From: Lachnoclostridium sp. UBA3262
Lineage (GTDB): Bacteria; Bacillota; Clostridia; Lachnospirales; Lachnospiraceae
Assembly: GCA_002362575.1 (NCBI GenBank)
Contig: DEUM01000060.1
Coordinates: 1-47,798 of the forward strand
Direction of reading: 5' to 3'
Length of the DNA stretch: 47,798 nt
Numbering within the stretch: the first letter of the stretch is position 1; each line of letters opens with the position of its first letter. Of this stretch, positions 32,588 through 42,000 are shown piece by piece. The notes under the pieces were generated by a model that worked only from the letters and a program-made list of their open reading frames with translations, was not told the origin of the DNA and ran no database searches. Position numbers and translations under genes: made by a program.

Positions 32588-33026
32588 TTTGTTTGATATA
32601 ATGCAGGATTTTGAACCGGAAGATAAGCTGTTTACCGATGAGTGTGAAAAGGCAGAGGTAGAGCGTATAAAACGGCAGGTCTTCCAAAGGAAAGGAGCGG
32701 GACTCGTGAGATTACGAATTATAAAGCGTACGGCAGCAGCCGTGCTGGCAATCGTTCTGTTAGCAGGCGGTGCGATCGGAGTAGATGCGGCGACGGGTGG
32801 CCATGTAATGAAAAAGGTAAAGGAAACTTTGACGGTAACGGTAGAAAAACCAGACGGCACCAAGGAAAAACTGGGAGTAGATAAGATAGAAGAGGTAAAA
32901 ACAGAGGATGGTTCAGTCTTTGTCGTCAAGGTAAGTAAACAGAAGAAAAAGAACGGCGAGTCAATGGTGTATATGCAAATTGATGAGGAAAAAGAAAAGG
33001 GCAAGGACAATAAAAGTAAGAAATAA
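32571..33026 (+). CDS. Probable anti-sigma membrane protein, module 1
   Basis: This 151-residue protein has a cytosolic N-terminus (1-50), a single membrane helix (about 56-74, AAAVLAIVLLAGGAIGVDAAT) and a short Lys-rich outer domain with VKKVKETLTVTVEKPDGTKEKLG. Overlap with the ECF gene and this topology are the usual layout for an anti-sigma factor. No zinc-binding HxxxCxxC anti-sigma motif is visible. Confidence 0.7.
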   Translation: MEKKRDLFDIMQDFEPEDKLFTDECEKAEVERIKRQVFQRKGAGLVRLRIIKRTAAAVLAIVLLAGGAIGVDAATGGHVMKKVKETLTVTVEKPDGTKEKLGVDKIEEVKTEDGSVFVVKVSKQKKKNGESMVYMQIDEEKEKGKDNKSKK

Positions 33027-33049
33027 GAGAGAATAATTTTATGATGAGA

Positions 33050-33078
33050 CAGCCTGACGGCTTGACACCGTCAGGCTG
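33050..33078 (+). other. Perfect 11-bp hairpin
   Basis: CAGCCTGACGG pairs with CCGTCAGGCTG around CTTGACA. No U-run follows; the U-tailed terminator comes next. A related TGACGG...CCGTCA hairpin recurs at 33159-33183. Confidence 0.7.
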
Positions 33079-33081
33079 GAC

Positions 33082-33123
33082 AAAAGGTGTCAGTCACAGA
33101 AAAGTGGCTGTCACCTTTTTATC
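33082..33123 (+). terminator. Terminator of ECF module 1
   Basis: AAAGGTGTCAGTCAC pairs with GTGGCTGTCACCTTT (one mismatch, one wobble) around AGAAAA, followed by T. Confidence 0.88.
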
Positions 33124-33158
33124 CTTTTATGTGTGTTTAAAGTGAAAGGAGGATAGAT

Positions 33159-33183
33159 TGACGGCATGAACTTGATACCGTCA
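33159..33183 (+). other. Hairpin between ribosome binding site and ECF 2 start
   Basis: TGACGG (33159-33164) pairs with CCGTCA (33178-33183). It lies between AAAGGAGG (33145-33152) and the sigma ATG at 33194 and could bring them together or block initiation. Confidence 0.5.
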
Positions 33184-33193
33184 GACGAAAAAA

Positions 33194-33682
33194 ATGAATC
33201 GATTCAAATCAAAGGAGAGAATAGAGCAGGCGGTCCGCGCTCACGGCGATATGCTGTTAAAAATATGCTTTACGATGCTGGGAAACCGTTATGACGCCGA
33301 GGAGATAGTGCAGGAGACCTTTATTGCATATATGGTAAATGACAAAGAGTTCTGCGATACAGAACATGAAAAGGCATGGCTGATTCGCGTGGCTGTCAAC
33401 AAATCGAAAAATGCATTGCGCTATCGGAACAAACATACTTATGTAAATTTGGATGACGTGCAGGAGGTGGCTGCAAGCGAGGATAAGCAGGAAATGCTTG
33501 CGGAAGTTATGCGGCTTCCGGCAAAGATAAAGACAGCGGTTCATCTGCATTATTATGAAGGCTATAGCTGTAAGGAGATAGGAGCGATTGTCGGGGCGAC
33601 GGAGGCAGCGGTAAAAAAGCGGCTGCAAAGAGGCAGGGAGTTACTAAAAAATATATTAGGAGGCGATGAGTATGAAGGATAA
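33194..33682 (+). CDS. ECF sigma factor, module 2
   Basis: This 162-residue ECF sigma has region 2 at GDMLLKICFTMLGNRYDAEEIVQETFIAYM and region 4 at LPAKIKTAVHLHYYEGYSCKEIGAIVGATEAAVKKRLQRGRELL. ATG 33194 is the only in-frame start after a stop at 33173, yet it has no adjacent ribosome binding site. AAAGGAGG lies 41 bases upstream, separated by a hairpin, and is better spaced for a short overlapping ORF. It overlaps its anti-sigma partner by 11 bases. Confidence 0.92.
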   Translation: MNRFKSKERIEQAVRAHGDMLLKICFTMLGNRYDAEEIVQETFIAYMVNDKEFCDTEHEKAWLIRVAVNKSKNALRYRNKHTYVNLDDVQEVAASEDKQEMLAEVMRLPAKIKTAVHLHYYEGYSCKEIGAIVGATEAAVKKRLQRGRELLKNILGGDEYEG

Positions 33683-34430
33683 ATATAGAGAGTTGTTCGA
33701 GGATGTACATTTATCTAAATCCGCAATAAACGGGATAAAAGAAAGGGCGGATGAACTTCAAAATGAAAAGAGCAGAAAGGTAAGCAGGCATGGGAGCGGA
33801 AGGTTTTTGAAGGCAGCAGCCCTGCTCGGAATTGTGCTGACACTGGGCGGCACGGTCAGCTATGCAGTGGTACATTTTACAAAGAAAGATAACAGCATAA
33901 AGATGAGCAATGAGATACAGGACAAACGTGCCGATATAAGGCTGGGGAAAAAGAAAGCAAACGACAAAAAAGAGGTTGGCAAAAAGGAGGATTCTGCTCT
34001 GTATGATGTAAAATTATCTTATATTCCGAAAGGGTATAAGCAGGATAAAACGGATTCGTATCTTTACCGGGATAAAAAGGGAGACGGATATTTCAGCGTT
34101 ATCTTGTATCATTTGCAGACAGAGTACAGGACGGCCCGCTCCGCTGACAAGGTAAAGGAACTTGAGACAGAACTCGGCAAAGGGTATTATGGCGGCAGAG
34201 GACATGGGCAATATGCTTTGCTGGTTATGAAAGGTACGGATTATATGGTGTATATTGATGGCTCAAATATGCCGCAGAAGGAAGTAAAAAAGATTGCGCA
34301 GGGCGCTTCACTGACGGAAGTGAAAACGAAAAAAGATATACAGGCAAGCTACATTGAATACACCAAGGAAAAGCGAGCAGAGGCAGATAAATTTATTAAA
34401 GAGGCAGCAGAGAGAGCCGGGAAAAAGTAA
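33672..34430 (+). CDS. Membrane anti-sigma factor with DUF4367-like domain, module 2
   Basis: This 252-residue protein has a cytosolic N-terminus (1-45), one membrane helix (about 47-65, AAALLGIVLTLGGTVSYAVV), a charged linker and an extracytoplasmic DUF4367-like domain (about 110-240: VKLSYIPKGYKQDKTDSYLYRDKKGDGYFSVILYHLQ). This matches anti-sigma factors paired with ECF genes. ATG 33672 has AGGAGG eight bases away; ATG 33666 is too close. The signal sensed is unknown. Confidence 0.8.
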   Translation: MKDKYRELFEDVHLSKSAINGIKERADELQNEKSRKVSRHGSGRFLKAAALLGIVLTLGGTVSYAVVHFTKKDNSIKMSNEIQDKRADIRLGKKKANDKKEVGKKEDSALYDVKLSYIPKGYKQDKTDSYLYRDKKGDGYFSVILYHLQTEYRTARSADKVKELETELGKGYYGGRGHGQYALLVMKGTDYMVYIDGSNMPQKEVKKIAQGASLTEVKTKKDIQASYIEYTKEKRAEADKFIKEAAERAGKK

Positions 34431-34445
34431 ATCAGGGAAAAAGAT

Positions 34446-34476
34446 AAAAAGTCCGCCATTTTCAGGCGGGCTTTTT
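34446..34476 (+). terminator. Bidirectional terminator
   Basis: AAAAGTCCGCC pairs with GGCGGGCTTTT, with T-runs on both strands. It overlaps the last codons of the convergent DMT transporter gene, so it ends both transcripts. Confidence 0.88.
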
Positions 34477-35355
34477 AGCGGTTATATTTGTTTTAAGATT
34501 TAAAAGGACAAGGGCGGTCAGGACAAGGCAAATGCCAAGAGCTGCTGTCCATGTGAGTTTCTCCTTTAGATAAAAGACACTGACAAGGGTAGCAACGACT
34601 GGTTCTACGGATGCAAGGATTGCTGCCTTGCCCGTTTCCACATAGGTAAGCCCAATTGTATAAAAAATGTATGGGAAAACACCACAGACAACACCGGATA
34701 ACAGAATCGGCAACACGGCACCGGGCGAGGCTATCATCAGTCTGGCAAGAGGAATCGGATGGATGAGGGGCAGTGTGACAAGCCCGGCAAACAAAAAGGT
34801 ATACAGGGTAATGGTAAAGGGATGATAGGTTTTTACTGCAAAATGCCCGAAAATGCTATAGAGTGAATACCCGAAGCCTGCACCCAGCCCATAAGAAAGT
34901 GCAACTGGTGTTAAGTACATAGAGCTTTGGAATACTCCGGTAATGAAAAGACAGCCGGAAAATGCCAAAAAGAGCGCCGCCATCTTCTGTGGCGTTATTT
35001 TCTCATGAAAAATAAGTGCGGATAAAATTGTTACGAATATCGGAGAGGTGTACAGAAGGATTACTGCTGTTGAGAGAGACGTCAGCTCAATTGCACGAAA
35101 ATAACAAAAACTAAAAAAGGCAATACTGCAAACACCAGTACCGAAAAACATCCAGATGTCTTTCATATGTATACGAAGCAGCTGTCTGTCATAGATGATT
35201 AGGAAGATTAGCAGACAGACAAATGTTATTACAGAACGAAGGCAGGTAAGCTGCATAGAGGAAAACCCATATGCACTTAAAACCCGGATGAAACCGCCCA
35301 TGATTCCCCAGAGAGAGCCGGCAAGTATAATAAAAAATGGTGCAATACGTTTCAT
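34462..35355 (-). CDS. EamA/DMT-family transporter
   Basis: This 297-residue inner-membrane protein has ten predicted helices in two EamA repeats. The first repeat begins FFIILAGSLWGIMGGFIRVLSAYGFSSMQLTCLRSVITF and the second SYGLGAGFGYSLYSIFGHFAVK. The substrate of such drug/metabolite exporters cannot be read from sequence. ATG is preceded by CGGAGGAGAAG. Confidence 0.92.
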   Translation of the reverse strand: MKRIAPFFIILAGSLWGIMGGFIRVLSAYGFSSMQLTCLRSVITFVCLLIFLIIYDRQLLRIHMKDIWMFFGTGVCSIAFFSFCYFRAIELTSLSTAVILLYTSPIFVTILSALIFHEKITPQKMAALFLAFSGCLFITGVFQSSMYLTPVALSYGLGAGFGYSLYSIFGHFAVKTYHPFTITLYTFLFAGLVTLPLIHPIPLARLMIASPGAVLPILLSGVVCGVFPYIFYTIGLTYVETGKAAILASVEPVVATLVSVFYLKEKLTWTAALGICLVLTALVLLNLKTNITAKKPA

Positions 35356-35444
35356 TTACTTCTCCTCCGTTTTAAGATTGTTTTAAATGGATGCCGTTTG
35401 GCCAGGTATAAATTCTTATCTATCATATCGTATCTGTTGTCTGT

Positions 35445-35473
35445 TTGCAACTATGGCAACATTATGATATAAT
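35445..35473 (+). promoter_or_regulatory. Promoter of the MFS transporter gene
   Basis: TTGCAA (35445-35450), a 17-base spacer, TATAAT (35468-35473). Confidence 0.8.
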
Positions 35474-35525
35474 AAAATACTTAAAAGAATTACATGTCCG
35501 AGTCAGGCAAAGAGGGAGAAAGCGG

Positions 35526-36722
35526 ATGAAAGAACATATCAGAAAAAGCTATGCGCATACTATTTATGCAAGCTATCTTGGATATATTACTCAGGCAGTT
35601 GTAAATAATTTTGCACCATTACTTTTTCTTACCTTTGTTTCAGATTATGGATTGAGTTTAGAAGAAATAACGTGGATTACGACAGTAAATTTTGTTGTGC
35701 AACTTTGCGTAGACTTGTTGTCGGCAAAGGTAATTGACAGAGTCGGATATCGGATTTCGATTATTACGGCCCATATTCTGGCAGCACTGGGAATTATTGG
35801 TCTGGCGGTTCTGCCGGATTTATTTGGCAATGCTTATGTGGGACTGATGACAGCAGTTGTTTTGTATGCTGTCGGAGGTGGGATTATTGAGGTGCTTATC
35901 AGCCCGATTGTCGAAGCATGCCCGACGGAGAAAAAGGAAGCTGCCATGAGTCTTCTTCATTCCTTTTACTGTTGGGGACATGTCTTTTTAGTTGTTATGT
36001 CTACCGTGTTTTTCCAGCTGTTTGGCATCGGGAATTGGAAAAGCTTAGCATTTGTATGGGCATTGATTCCGATACTGAACAGTATTTACTTTACTCTTGT
36101 GCCCATTTATCCGATTACAGCGGGGCATGAGAAAATGTCGTTTGGCAGTCTGCTAAAACAAAAGGTGTTTTGGCTGATTGTCATCATTATGATTTGCGCA
36201 GGCGCCTCGGAACAGGCAATGAGCCAGTGGGCGTCGGCATTTGCAGAGTCGGCGCTGAAGGTTTCGAAAACCGTAGGGGATATGGCGGGACCATGTGCAT
36301 TTGCCGTTTTGATGGGAACGGCAAGGGCGATTTATGGAAAATGCAGTGAGCGTATTCCGTTGAAAAAATTTATGATTGGCAGTGCGTTGCTTTGTATTGT
36401 CTGTTACGCTGTTGCAGTATTTGCCGGTAGCCCGGTAATGGGACTTGTCGGATGCGCCTTGTGTGGGTTTTCGGTAGGTATTTTCTGGCCGGGTACATTC
36501 AGCATTGCGGCAGGAAAACTGCCGGGCGGGGGAACTGCCATGTATGCGCTGATGGCATTGGCGGGAGATGTCGGCTGTGCTTCCGGCCCGACTGTTGTAG
36601 GGATGGTGGCGGATTCTTTTGACGGGAATCTGAAAAGCGGTTTACTGGCAGCTATGATTTTCCCTGTATTGATTCTGATTGGTATATGCTTGTTGAGAAA
36701 GCAGAATAAGATACAAAAATAA
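35526..36722 (+). CDS. MFS transporter
   Basis: This 398-residue protein has about twelve membrane helices. The loop between helices 2 and 3, SAKVIDRVGYR, is a variant of the MFS GxxxDRxGRR motif. The arrangement resembles sugar-type or multidrug MFS proteins; HSFYCWGHVFLV and FSVGIFWPGTFSIAAGKLPGGGTAMYALMALAGDVG are characteristic of the FucP/NagP-like group, but substrate is open. The frame reaches 35445, which is inside the promoter; ATG 35526 with GGGAG upstream is the start. Confidence 0.88.
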   Translation: MKEHIRKSYAHTIYASYLGYITQAVVNNFAPLLFLTFVSDYGLSLEEITWITTVNFVVQLCVDLLSAKVIDRVGYRISIITAHILAALGIIGLAVLPDLFGNAYVGLMTAVVLYAVGGGIIEVLISPIVEACPTEKKEAAMSLLHSFYCWGHVFLVVMSTVFFQLFGIGNWKSLAFVWALIPILNSIYFTLVPIYPITAGHEKMSFGSLLKQKVFWLIVIIMICAGASEQAMSQWASAFAESALKVSKTVGDMAGPCAFAVLMGTARAIYGKCSERIPLKKFMIGSALLCIVCYAVAVFAGSPVMGLVGCALCGFSVGIFWPGTFSIAAGKLPGGGTAMYALMALAGDVGCASGPTVVGMVADSFDGNLKSGLLAAMIFPVLILIGICLLRKQNKIQK

Positions 36723-36752
36723 TTTTATTTACAATTTAGAGAGGGGTAGTCC

Positions 36753-38687
36753 ATGAATATTCTTGCACAATGTTGTGGTGTGCTGCTGTTGGCAGTTATT
36801 TTATATTTCCACAGCAGTCAGAAAAAAATTCATTTGAATACAGAACGGGCTTTTATGGGAATATGGAGCCTTACCTTTGCCAGCCTGATTTTAGATATCC
36901 TTTCCATGGTGTTGATTACATACAGCCATGTGATTCCGGATATTATTGTTAAGATTGGATGTAAGGCGTATGTGGTGTCTCTCGTATGGGTGGGAATGTC
37001 CTGTATTAGTTATGTTTGTGCAGATATTTATGAGGGGCGGCAATTATATCAAAAATATAAGGAATGGTTTACTCTATGTGCAATAGTTTTTTCCGTAGTA
37101 ATCTTTTGCCTTCCGTTATATATTTGCAAAAAAAGTCCTTCGGAAACATATACATATGGACCAGCGGCAAATGTGACATATGGGCTTGCTTTGTCTGTTC
37201 TTTTGGTTCTAGGGGTTCTTATTCACAAACACAGGAACAAAATAAATGCCGACCGCCGGAAGGTTATGTGGGTATGGATGGCAGTCTGGCTGTTAGGTGC
37301 GGTCTTAGAATTTATCAGTATAGAGATATTTCACAGTGCACTTTTACTGGTCGGTTATGCCAGTGCGGTAGGAATTATCATTATTTATCTGCGGCTGGAA
37401 AATCCAGAATCAAACTTAGATAAGAAAACCGGATTTTTCAATCGAAATGCGCTGTTATTATATATTCGTCAATTGTTGAACAGCGATGAGGATTTCTATT
37501 TATTATGTATGTCGTATTCGCTGGGTGTCGGGGATAATGTCCCGGCGGAAATTAGCGAAGTCATATCAGAAGAAATATTTCAGTTTATTTCTAATTTTTC
37601 AGGAACCTCGGTATTTCGCCTTACGGAAAATGAGATTGTTTTTCTTTTCCTTGACAAAAAGGAGAAGGAGAGGGTATATCAGGAGTTATCTGAACGGTTT
37701 GAAAAACCGTGGGGCAGGGACAGCATGAGGATGGTAAATCCCCGCTGGTACAGCATGGATGATGTCCGGATGGTAAAACGTGCGGAGGACTGCCTGAATT
37801 TATTTCATTACATATCACAGAGCAGTACAGAGGGCAGGGTTAGCAGTGAGAATAATGACTATATCTCTATCGACAAATCTGTCATGAAGGAGCTTTACAA
37901 GGAAAGAGAAATAGAGAATCTGTTGACTCAGGCGATGAAAAGGGACTGGGTAGAGGTTTATTTTCAGCCAATATATTCTACATCGAAACAAAAGTTTGTT
38001 TCTGCAGAGGCGCTGGTCCGGATTCACGATGAGACAGGGAAGGCGATTTCGCCGGGTGTATTTATTGATATTGCAGAAAAGACGGGGTTAATTGTAAAGC
38101 TGGGTGAGATGGTGTTTGAAAAGGTATGCCGCTTTATCAGGGACGAAAACCCAATTCAGTATGGCATTGAATACATAGAAGTAAATTTGTCCCTGATACA
38201 GTGCGGGTATGAATTTTTGGCAGAAGATTTTATACGGATTATGAAAAAATATGAGATTTCCCCTCAGTATATCAATTTGGAAATTACGGAAACAGCCAGC
38301 TTAGATGAAAAAAGGATGTTACAACAAAACATGCAGGATTTGCAGGAGTTTGGAGTTTCCTTTTCGCTGGATGATTTTGGTACAGGACATTCGAATCTGA
38401 ATTATATTGTTGATATGCCGGTAGACATTGTGAAGTTTGACCGGGGTATGATACAGGCGTATTTTAGCAGCGATAAAGCGAAGTATGTAATGGACGCGGC
38501 CATGCATATGATTCAAGGGATGCAGCTTGAGATTGTCTCAGAGGGCATTGAGACCGAGGAGCAGTATCGCACAATGGATGAACTGGGAATTAGTTTCATT
38601 CAGGGGTATTATTTCTCCAAGCCATTGCCGGAAAAGGAGTTTTTGGAGTTTATTCAGCGCGAGGCAGGGGAAGGTTCTCATCAGTAG
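36753..38687 (+). CDS. Membrane cyclic di-GMP phosphodiesterase with EAL and degenerate GGDEF domain
   Basis: This 644-residue protein has seven N-terminal membrane helices (about 1-215), a degenerate GGDEF-like region (220-385) without a GG(D/E)EF motif, and an EAL domain (about 395-635). EAL landmarks are intact: SAEALVRIHD, NLSLIQ, NLEITETAS, FSLDDFGTGHSNLN, VDIVKFDRGMI, IVSEGIETEEQ and QGYYFSKPLP. Hydrolysis of cyclic di-GMP is therefore likely, with the dead GGDEF possibly a GTP sensor. It starts at ATG with GAGGGG, 30 bases after the MFS gene, and may be cotranscribed. Confidence 0.94.
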   Translation: MNILAQCCGVLLLAVILYFHSSQKKIHLNTERAFMGIWSLTFASLILDILSMVLITYSHVIPDIIVKIGCKAYVVSLVWVGMSCISYVCADIYEGRQLYQKYKEWFTLCAIVFSVVIFCLPLYICKKSPSETYTYGPAANVTYGLALSVLLVLGVLIHKHRNKINADRRKVMWVWMAVWLLGAVLEFISIEIFHSALLLVGYASAVGIIIIYLRLENPESNLDKKTGFFNRNALLLYIRQLLNSDEDFYLLCMSYSLGVGDNVPAEISEVISEEIFQFISNFSGTSVFRLTENEIVFLFLDKKEKERVYQELSERFEKPWGRDSMRMVNPRWYSMDDVRMVKRAEDCLNLFHYISQSSTEGRVSSENNDYISIDKSVMKELYKEREIENLLTQAMKRDWVEVYFQPIYSTSKQKFVSAEALVRIHDETGKAISPGVFIDIAEKTGLIVKLGEMVFEKVCRFIRDENPIQYGIEYIEVNLSLIQCGYEFLAEDFIRIMKKYEISPQYINLEITETASLDEKRMLQQNMQDLQEFGVSFSLDDFGTGHSNLNYIVDMPVDIVKFDRGMIQAYFSSDKAKYVMDAAMHMIQGMQLEIVSEGIETEEQYRTMDELGISFIQGYYFSKPLPEKEFLEFIQREAGEGSHQ

Positions 38688-38788
38688 CAAATATTACCAT
38701 ATCGGATTTCTCCCTGATTTTTATTTATATTTTTCTTGTTTTTGTTTCCTTTTGATGTGTCTTCTCTTTGTGCCTTGTGGCGGCTGAC

Positions 38789-39022
38789 TAATACTTTGTC
38801 ACAGCGAGATGATTCCAAGGAAGGCAAAGACACTCTTTATAAAAAATTACATAAATCCCAAAAAGATTCCGGCTGTTACTGTTGCGAGTTGGGCGTGACG
38901 GAGCGTAAGCGACCTTTCACGCCCTGCGATAGAAACAGTCAGAATCTTTTTGCAGGATTTATAATTTTTTATACTTGAGTGTCGTGTCCTCTTGGAATCA
39001 TTCCGCTACGACAAAATATTAA
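38789..39022 (+). repeat. 234-bp foldback element, possible MITE
   Basis: Two arms of about 95 bases form a long imperfect inverted repeat (38789-38883 against 38928-39022). Shared blocks include TAATA-TTTGTC at the tips, ATGATTCCAAG, GACACTC, TATAAAAAATTA and CAAAAAGATTC. The loop holds a second hairpin, GGGCGTGA (38891-38898) with TCACGCCC (38917-38924). There is no ORF and no U-run. The right tip supplies the carB stop codon. The remaining gap 38688-38788 is AT-rich with no other feature seen. Confidence 0.8.
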
Positions 39023-42000
39023 AGTGGCTTTATCTCACTGTGCAGCGTCTGCAGTGACTTAATTTCCCCATTTCCATTTGACTTCACATAATGGATACCG
39101 TCTGCGGTTGCCTTTGCGGCGGCAATGGTTGTCATATATGGAATCTTTGCTTTAATTGCTGCTTTGCGGAGATAGCTGTCATCATGGACGCTGTCTTTTC
39201 CAACCGGAGAATTGACAATGAGCTGGATATCTCCGTTCGTAATCATATCAAGGATGTTTGGACGGCCTTCATATAGCTTCTTTACCTTCTCAGCTTGTAT
39301 GCCCGCCTCATTGATTAAGTCGTAAGTACCGCCTGTAGCAATAATTTTAAAGCCGTCTGAGGCAAAGCTTCTTGCCACTTCAACAACTTCTGCTTTATCC
39401 TTGGCATTTACAGAAATCAGCACAGTTCCTTCCAGTGGGAGCTTGGACTGAATGGCTTCCTGTGCTTTGTAGAAGGCCTCGCCATAGGAGCGGGACAGTC
39501 CGAGGACTTCGCCAGTGGAGCGCATTTCCGGTCCCAGTACCGGATCGACCTCCTGGAACATATTGAATGGGAATGCTGCTTCCTTGACTCCGTAATTCGG
39601 GATGTTCTGTTCCTTTAAGTCAGGCACTGGTGATGGGCGTCCGGTCAGCTCTGACGTAATGATATCCGTCGCAAGCGGAACCATGCGGATATTACATACC
39701 TTTGATACCAAAGGTACAGTACGGGATGCTCTTGGGTTAGCCTCCAGCACATAAACCTTGCCGTTTTCAATCGCATACTGCATATTCATAAGGCCTTTTA
39801 CGTGCATTTCCTCTGCGATTTTCCTTGTATATTCTTTGATTGTTTTTACATTTTCCGGCGTAATATGAACGGAAGGAATAATACAGGCAGAATCACCGGA
39901 GTGGACTCCTGCCAGTTCGATGTGTTCCATGACAGCCGGGACAAAAGCGTTTGTGCCGTCACTGATAGCGTCCGCTTCACATTCCATCGCATGATTTAAG
40001 AAACGGTCAATCAGAATTGGGCGGTCCGGTGTTACGCCGACAGCCGCGTTCATATATTCGGTCATGCTTTCCTTATCGTAAACAACTTCCATGCCGCGTC
40101 CGCCAAGAACGTAGGAAGGACGAACCATAACCGGATAGCCGATTTTTTCAGCAATGGAAATTGCCTCGTCGACGGTTGTTGCCATACCGGATTCCGGCAT
40201 CGGAATTTCCAGCTTATCCATCATTTCACGGAATAAATCACGGTCTTCTGCCAAATCAATGACGGAAGGAGCAGTGCCGAGAATTTTTACCCCGTTCTTC
40301 TCAAGCTCTGCTGCCAGATTCAGAGGTGTCTGTCCTCCAAACTGTGCAATGACGCCGAGCGGTTTTTCTTTTTTGTAAATACTCAGCACATCCTCAAGTG
40401 TCAAAGGTTCAAAGTATAATTTATCGGAAGTATCATAATCGGTTGATACGGTTTCCGGATTACAGTTTACAATGATTGTCTCGAAGCCGAGTTTCTTCAG
40501 AGCGAGGGAGGCATGTACACAGCAGTAATCAAACTCTATACCCTGTCCGATACGGTTCGGGCCTCCTCCTAGAATCATGATTTTCGGCTTGTCGTTTGCA
40601 ACCGGATTTTTATCCGGGGCATTGTAAGTAGAATAGTAGTAGGCGCTGTCTTCTGTGCCGCTTACATGAACGCCTTCCCATGCTTCTTCCACGCCAAGTG
40701 AGATACGGTGGTTGCGAATGGTTTCTTCCGGAATCTCTAAGAGCTGGCTTAAATATTTATCAGAAAAGCCATCCTTTTTTGCAGAAACTAAAAGCTCATC
40801 GGAAGGCAGGCTGCCCTTTGCTTTCAGAAGTTCTTCCTCCTCATCGACAAGTTCCTTCATCTGCTCAATGAAATAGGATTTTACCTTAGTAAGTTCAAAG
40901 ATTTCCTCGACGGAAGCGCCCTTGCGAAGCGCCTCATACATAACAAAGTGACGTTCACTGGACGGCGTAATCAGAAGTTTTAACAGTTCTTCTTTAGTCA
41001 TCGAATCAAAATTTTTGGCGTGTCCTAAGCCATAGCGTCCGGTTTCCAGACTGCGGATGGCTTTCTGGAAGGCCTCCTTGTAGGTTTTACCAATACTCAT
41101 AACCTCGCCTACTGCACGCATCTGAGTTCCCAGCTTGTCCTCAACGCCCTTGAATTTTTCAAATGCCCAGCGGGCAAACTTAATTACCACATAGTCGCCG
41201 TCCGGTACATATTTATCCAATGTCCCATATTTACCGCAAGGGATATCTTTCAGAGTAAGGCCAGTGGCAAGCATAGCCGATACAAGAGCGATTGGGAAAC
41301 CGGTTGCCTTCGAGGCAAGTGCCGAAGAACGGGAGGTACGAGGGTTGATTTCAATAACGATGATTCGGTCGGTGACAGGATCATGGGCAAACTGTACATT
41401 CGTTCCTCCGATGACCTGTACGGATTCTACAATTTTATAGGCCTGTTCCTGCAGGCGTTTCTGACATTCCTCCGAGATGGTCAGCATAGGGGCCGAGCAG
41501 AAGGAATCTCCTGTGTGTACGCCGAGTGGATCAATATTTTCAATAAAGCATACGGTAATAATATTATTCTCAGCGTCACGTACTACCTCAAGCTCCAGCT
41601 CCTCCCAGCCAAGAATGGATTCCTCAACCAGAACCTGACCGACGAGACTTGCCTGCAATCCTCTTGCGCAGACCGTTTTCAATTCTTCTTTATTATATAC
41701 AAGACCGCCGCCGGCGCCGCCCATTGTATAGGCTGGTCTTAGTACAACCGGATAGCCGAGGCGGCTCGCAATGTCAAGAGCCTCGTCAACACTGTAGGCA
41801 ACTTCACTTCGTGCCATTTCGATACCGAGTTTATCCATTGTCTTTTTAAATTCAATCCGGTCCTCGCCGCGCTCAATAGCGTCTACCTGAACACCAATTA
41901 CTTTTACGTTATATTTATCCAGAATTCCTGCTTTATTTAATTCTGCACATAAATTCAGTCCGGACTGTCCGCCAAGATTTGGCAGGAGTGCATCCGGTCT

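Noticed and set aside
33050..33183. TGACGG hairpins as copies of the motif near 7790
   Set aside because: Only a short CTTGAC/GACGGTGTCAA similarity is shared, too little to call a repeat family.
37400..37900. Active GGDEF domain in the EAL protein
   Set aside because: No GG(D/E)EF motif is present in this region; it is counted as degenerate.
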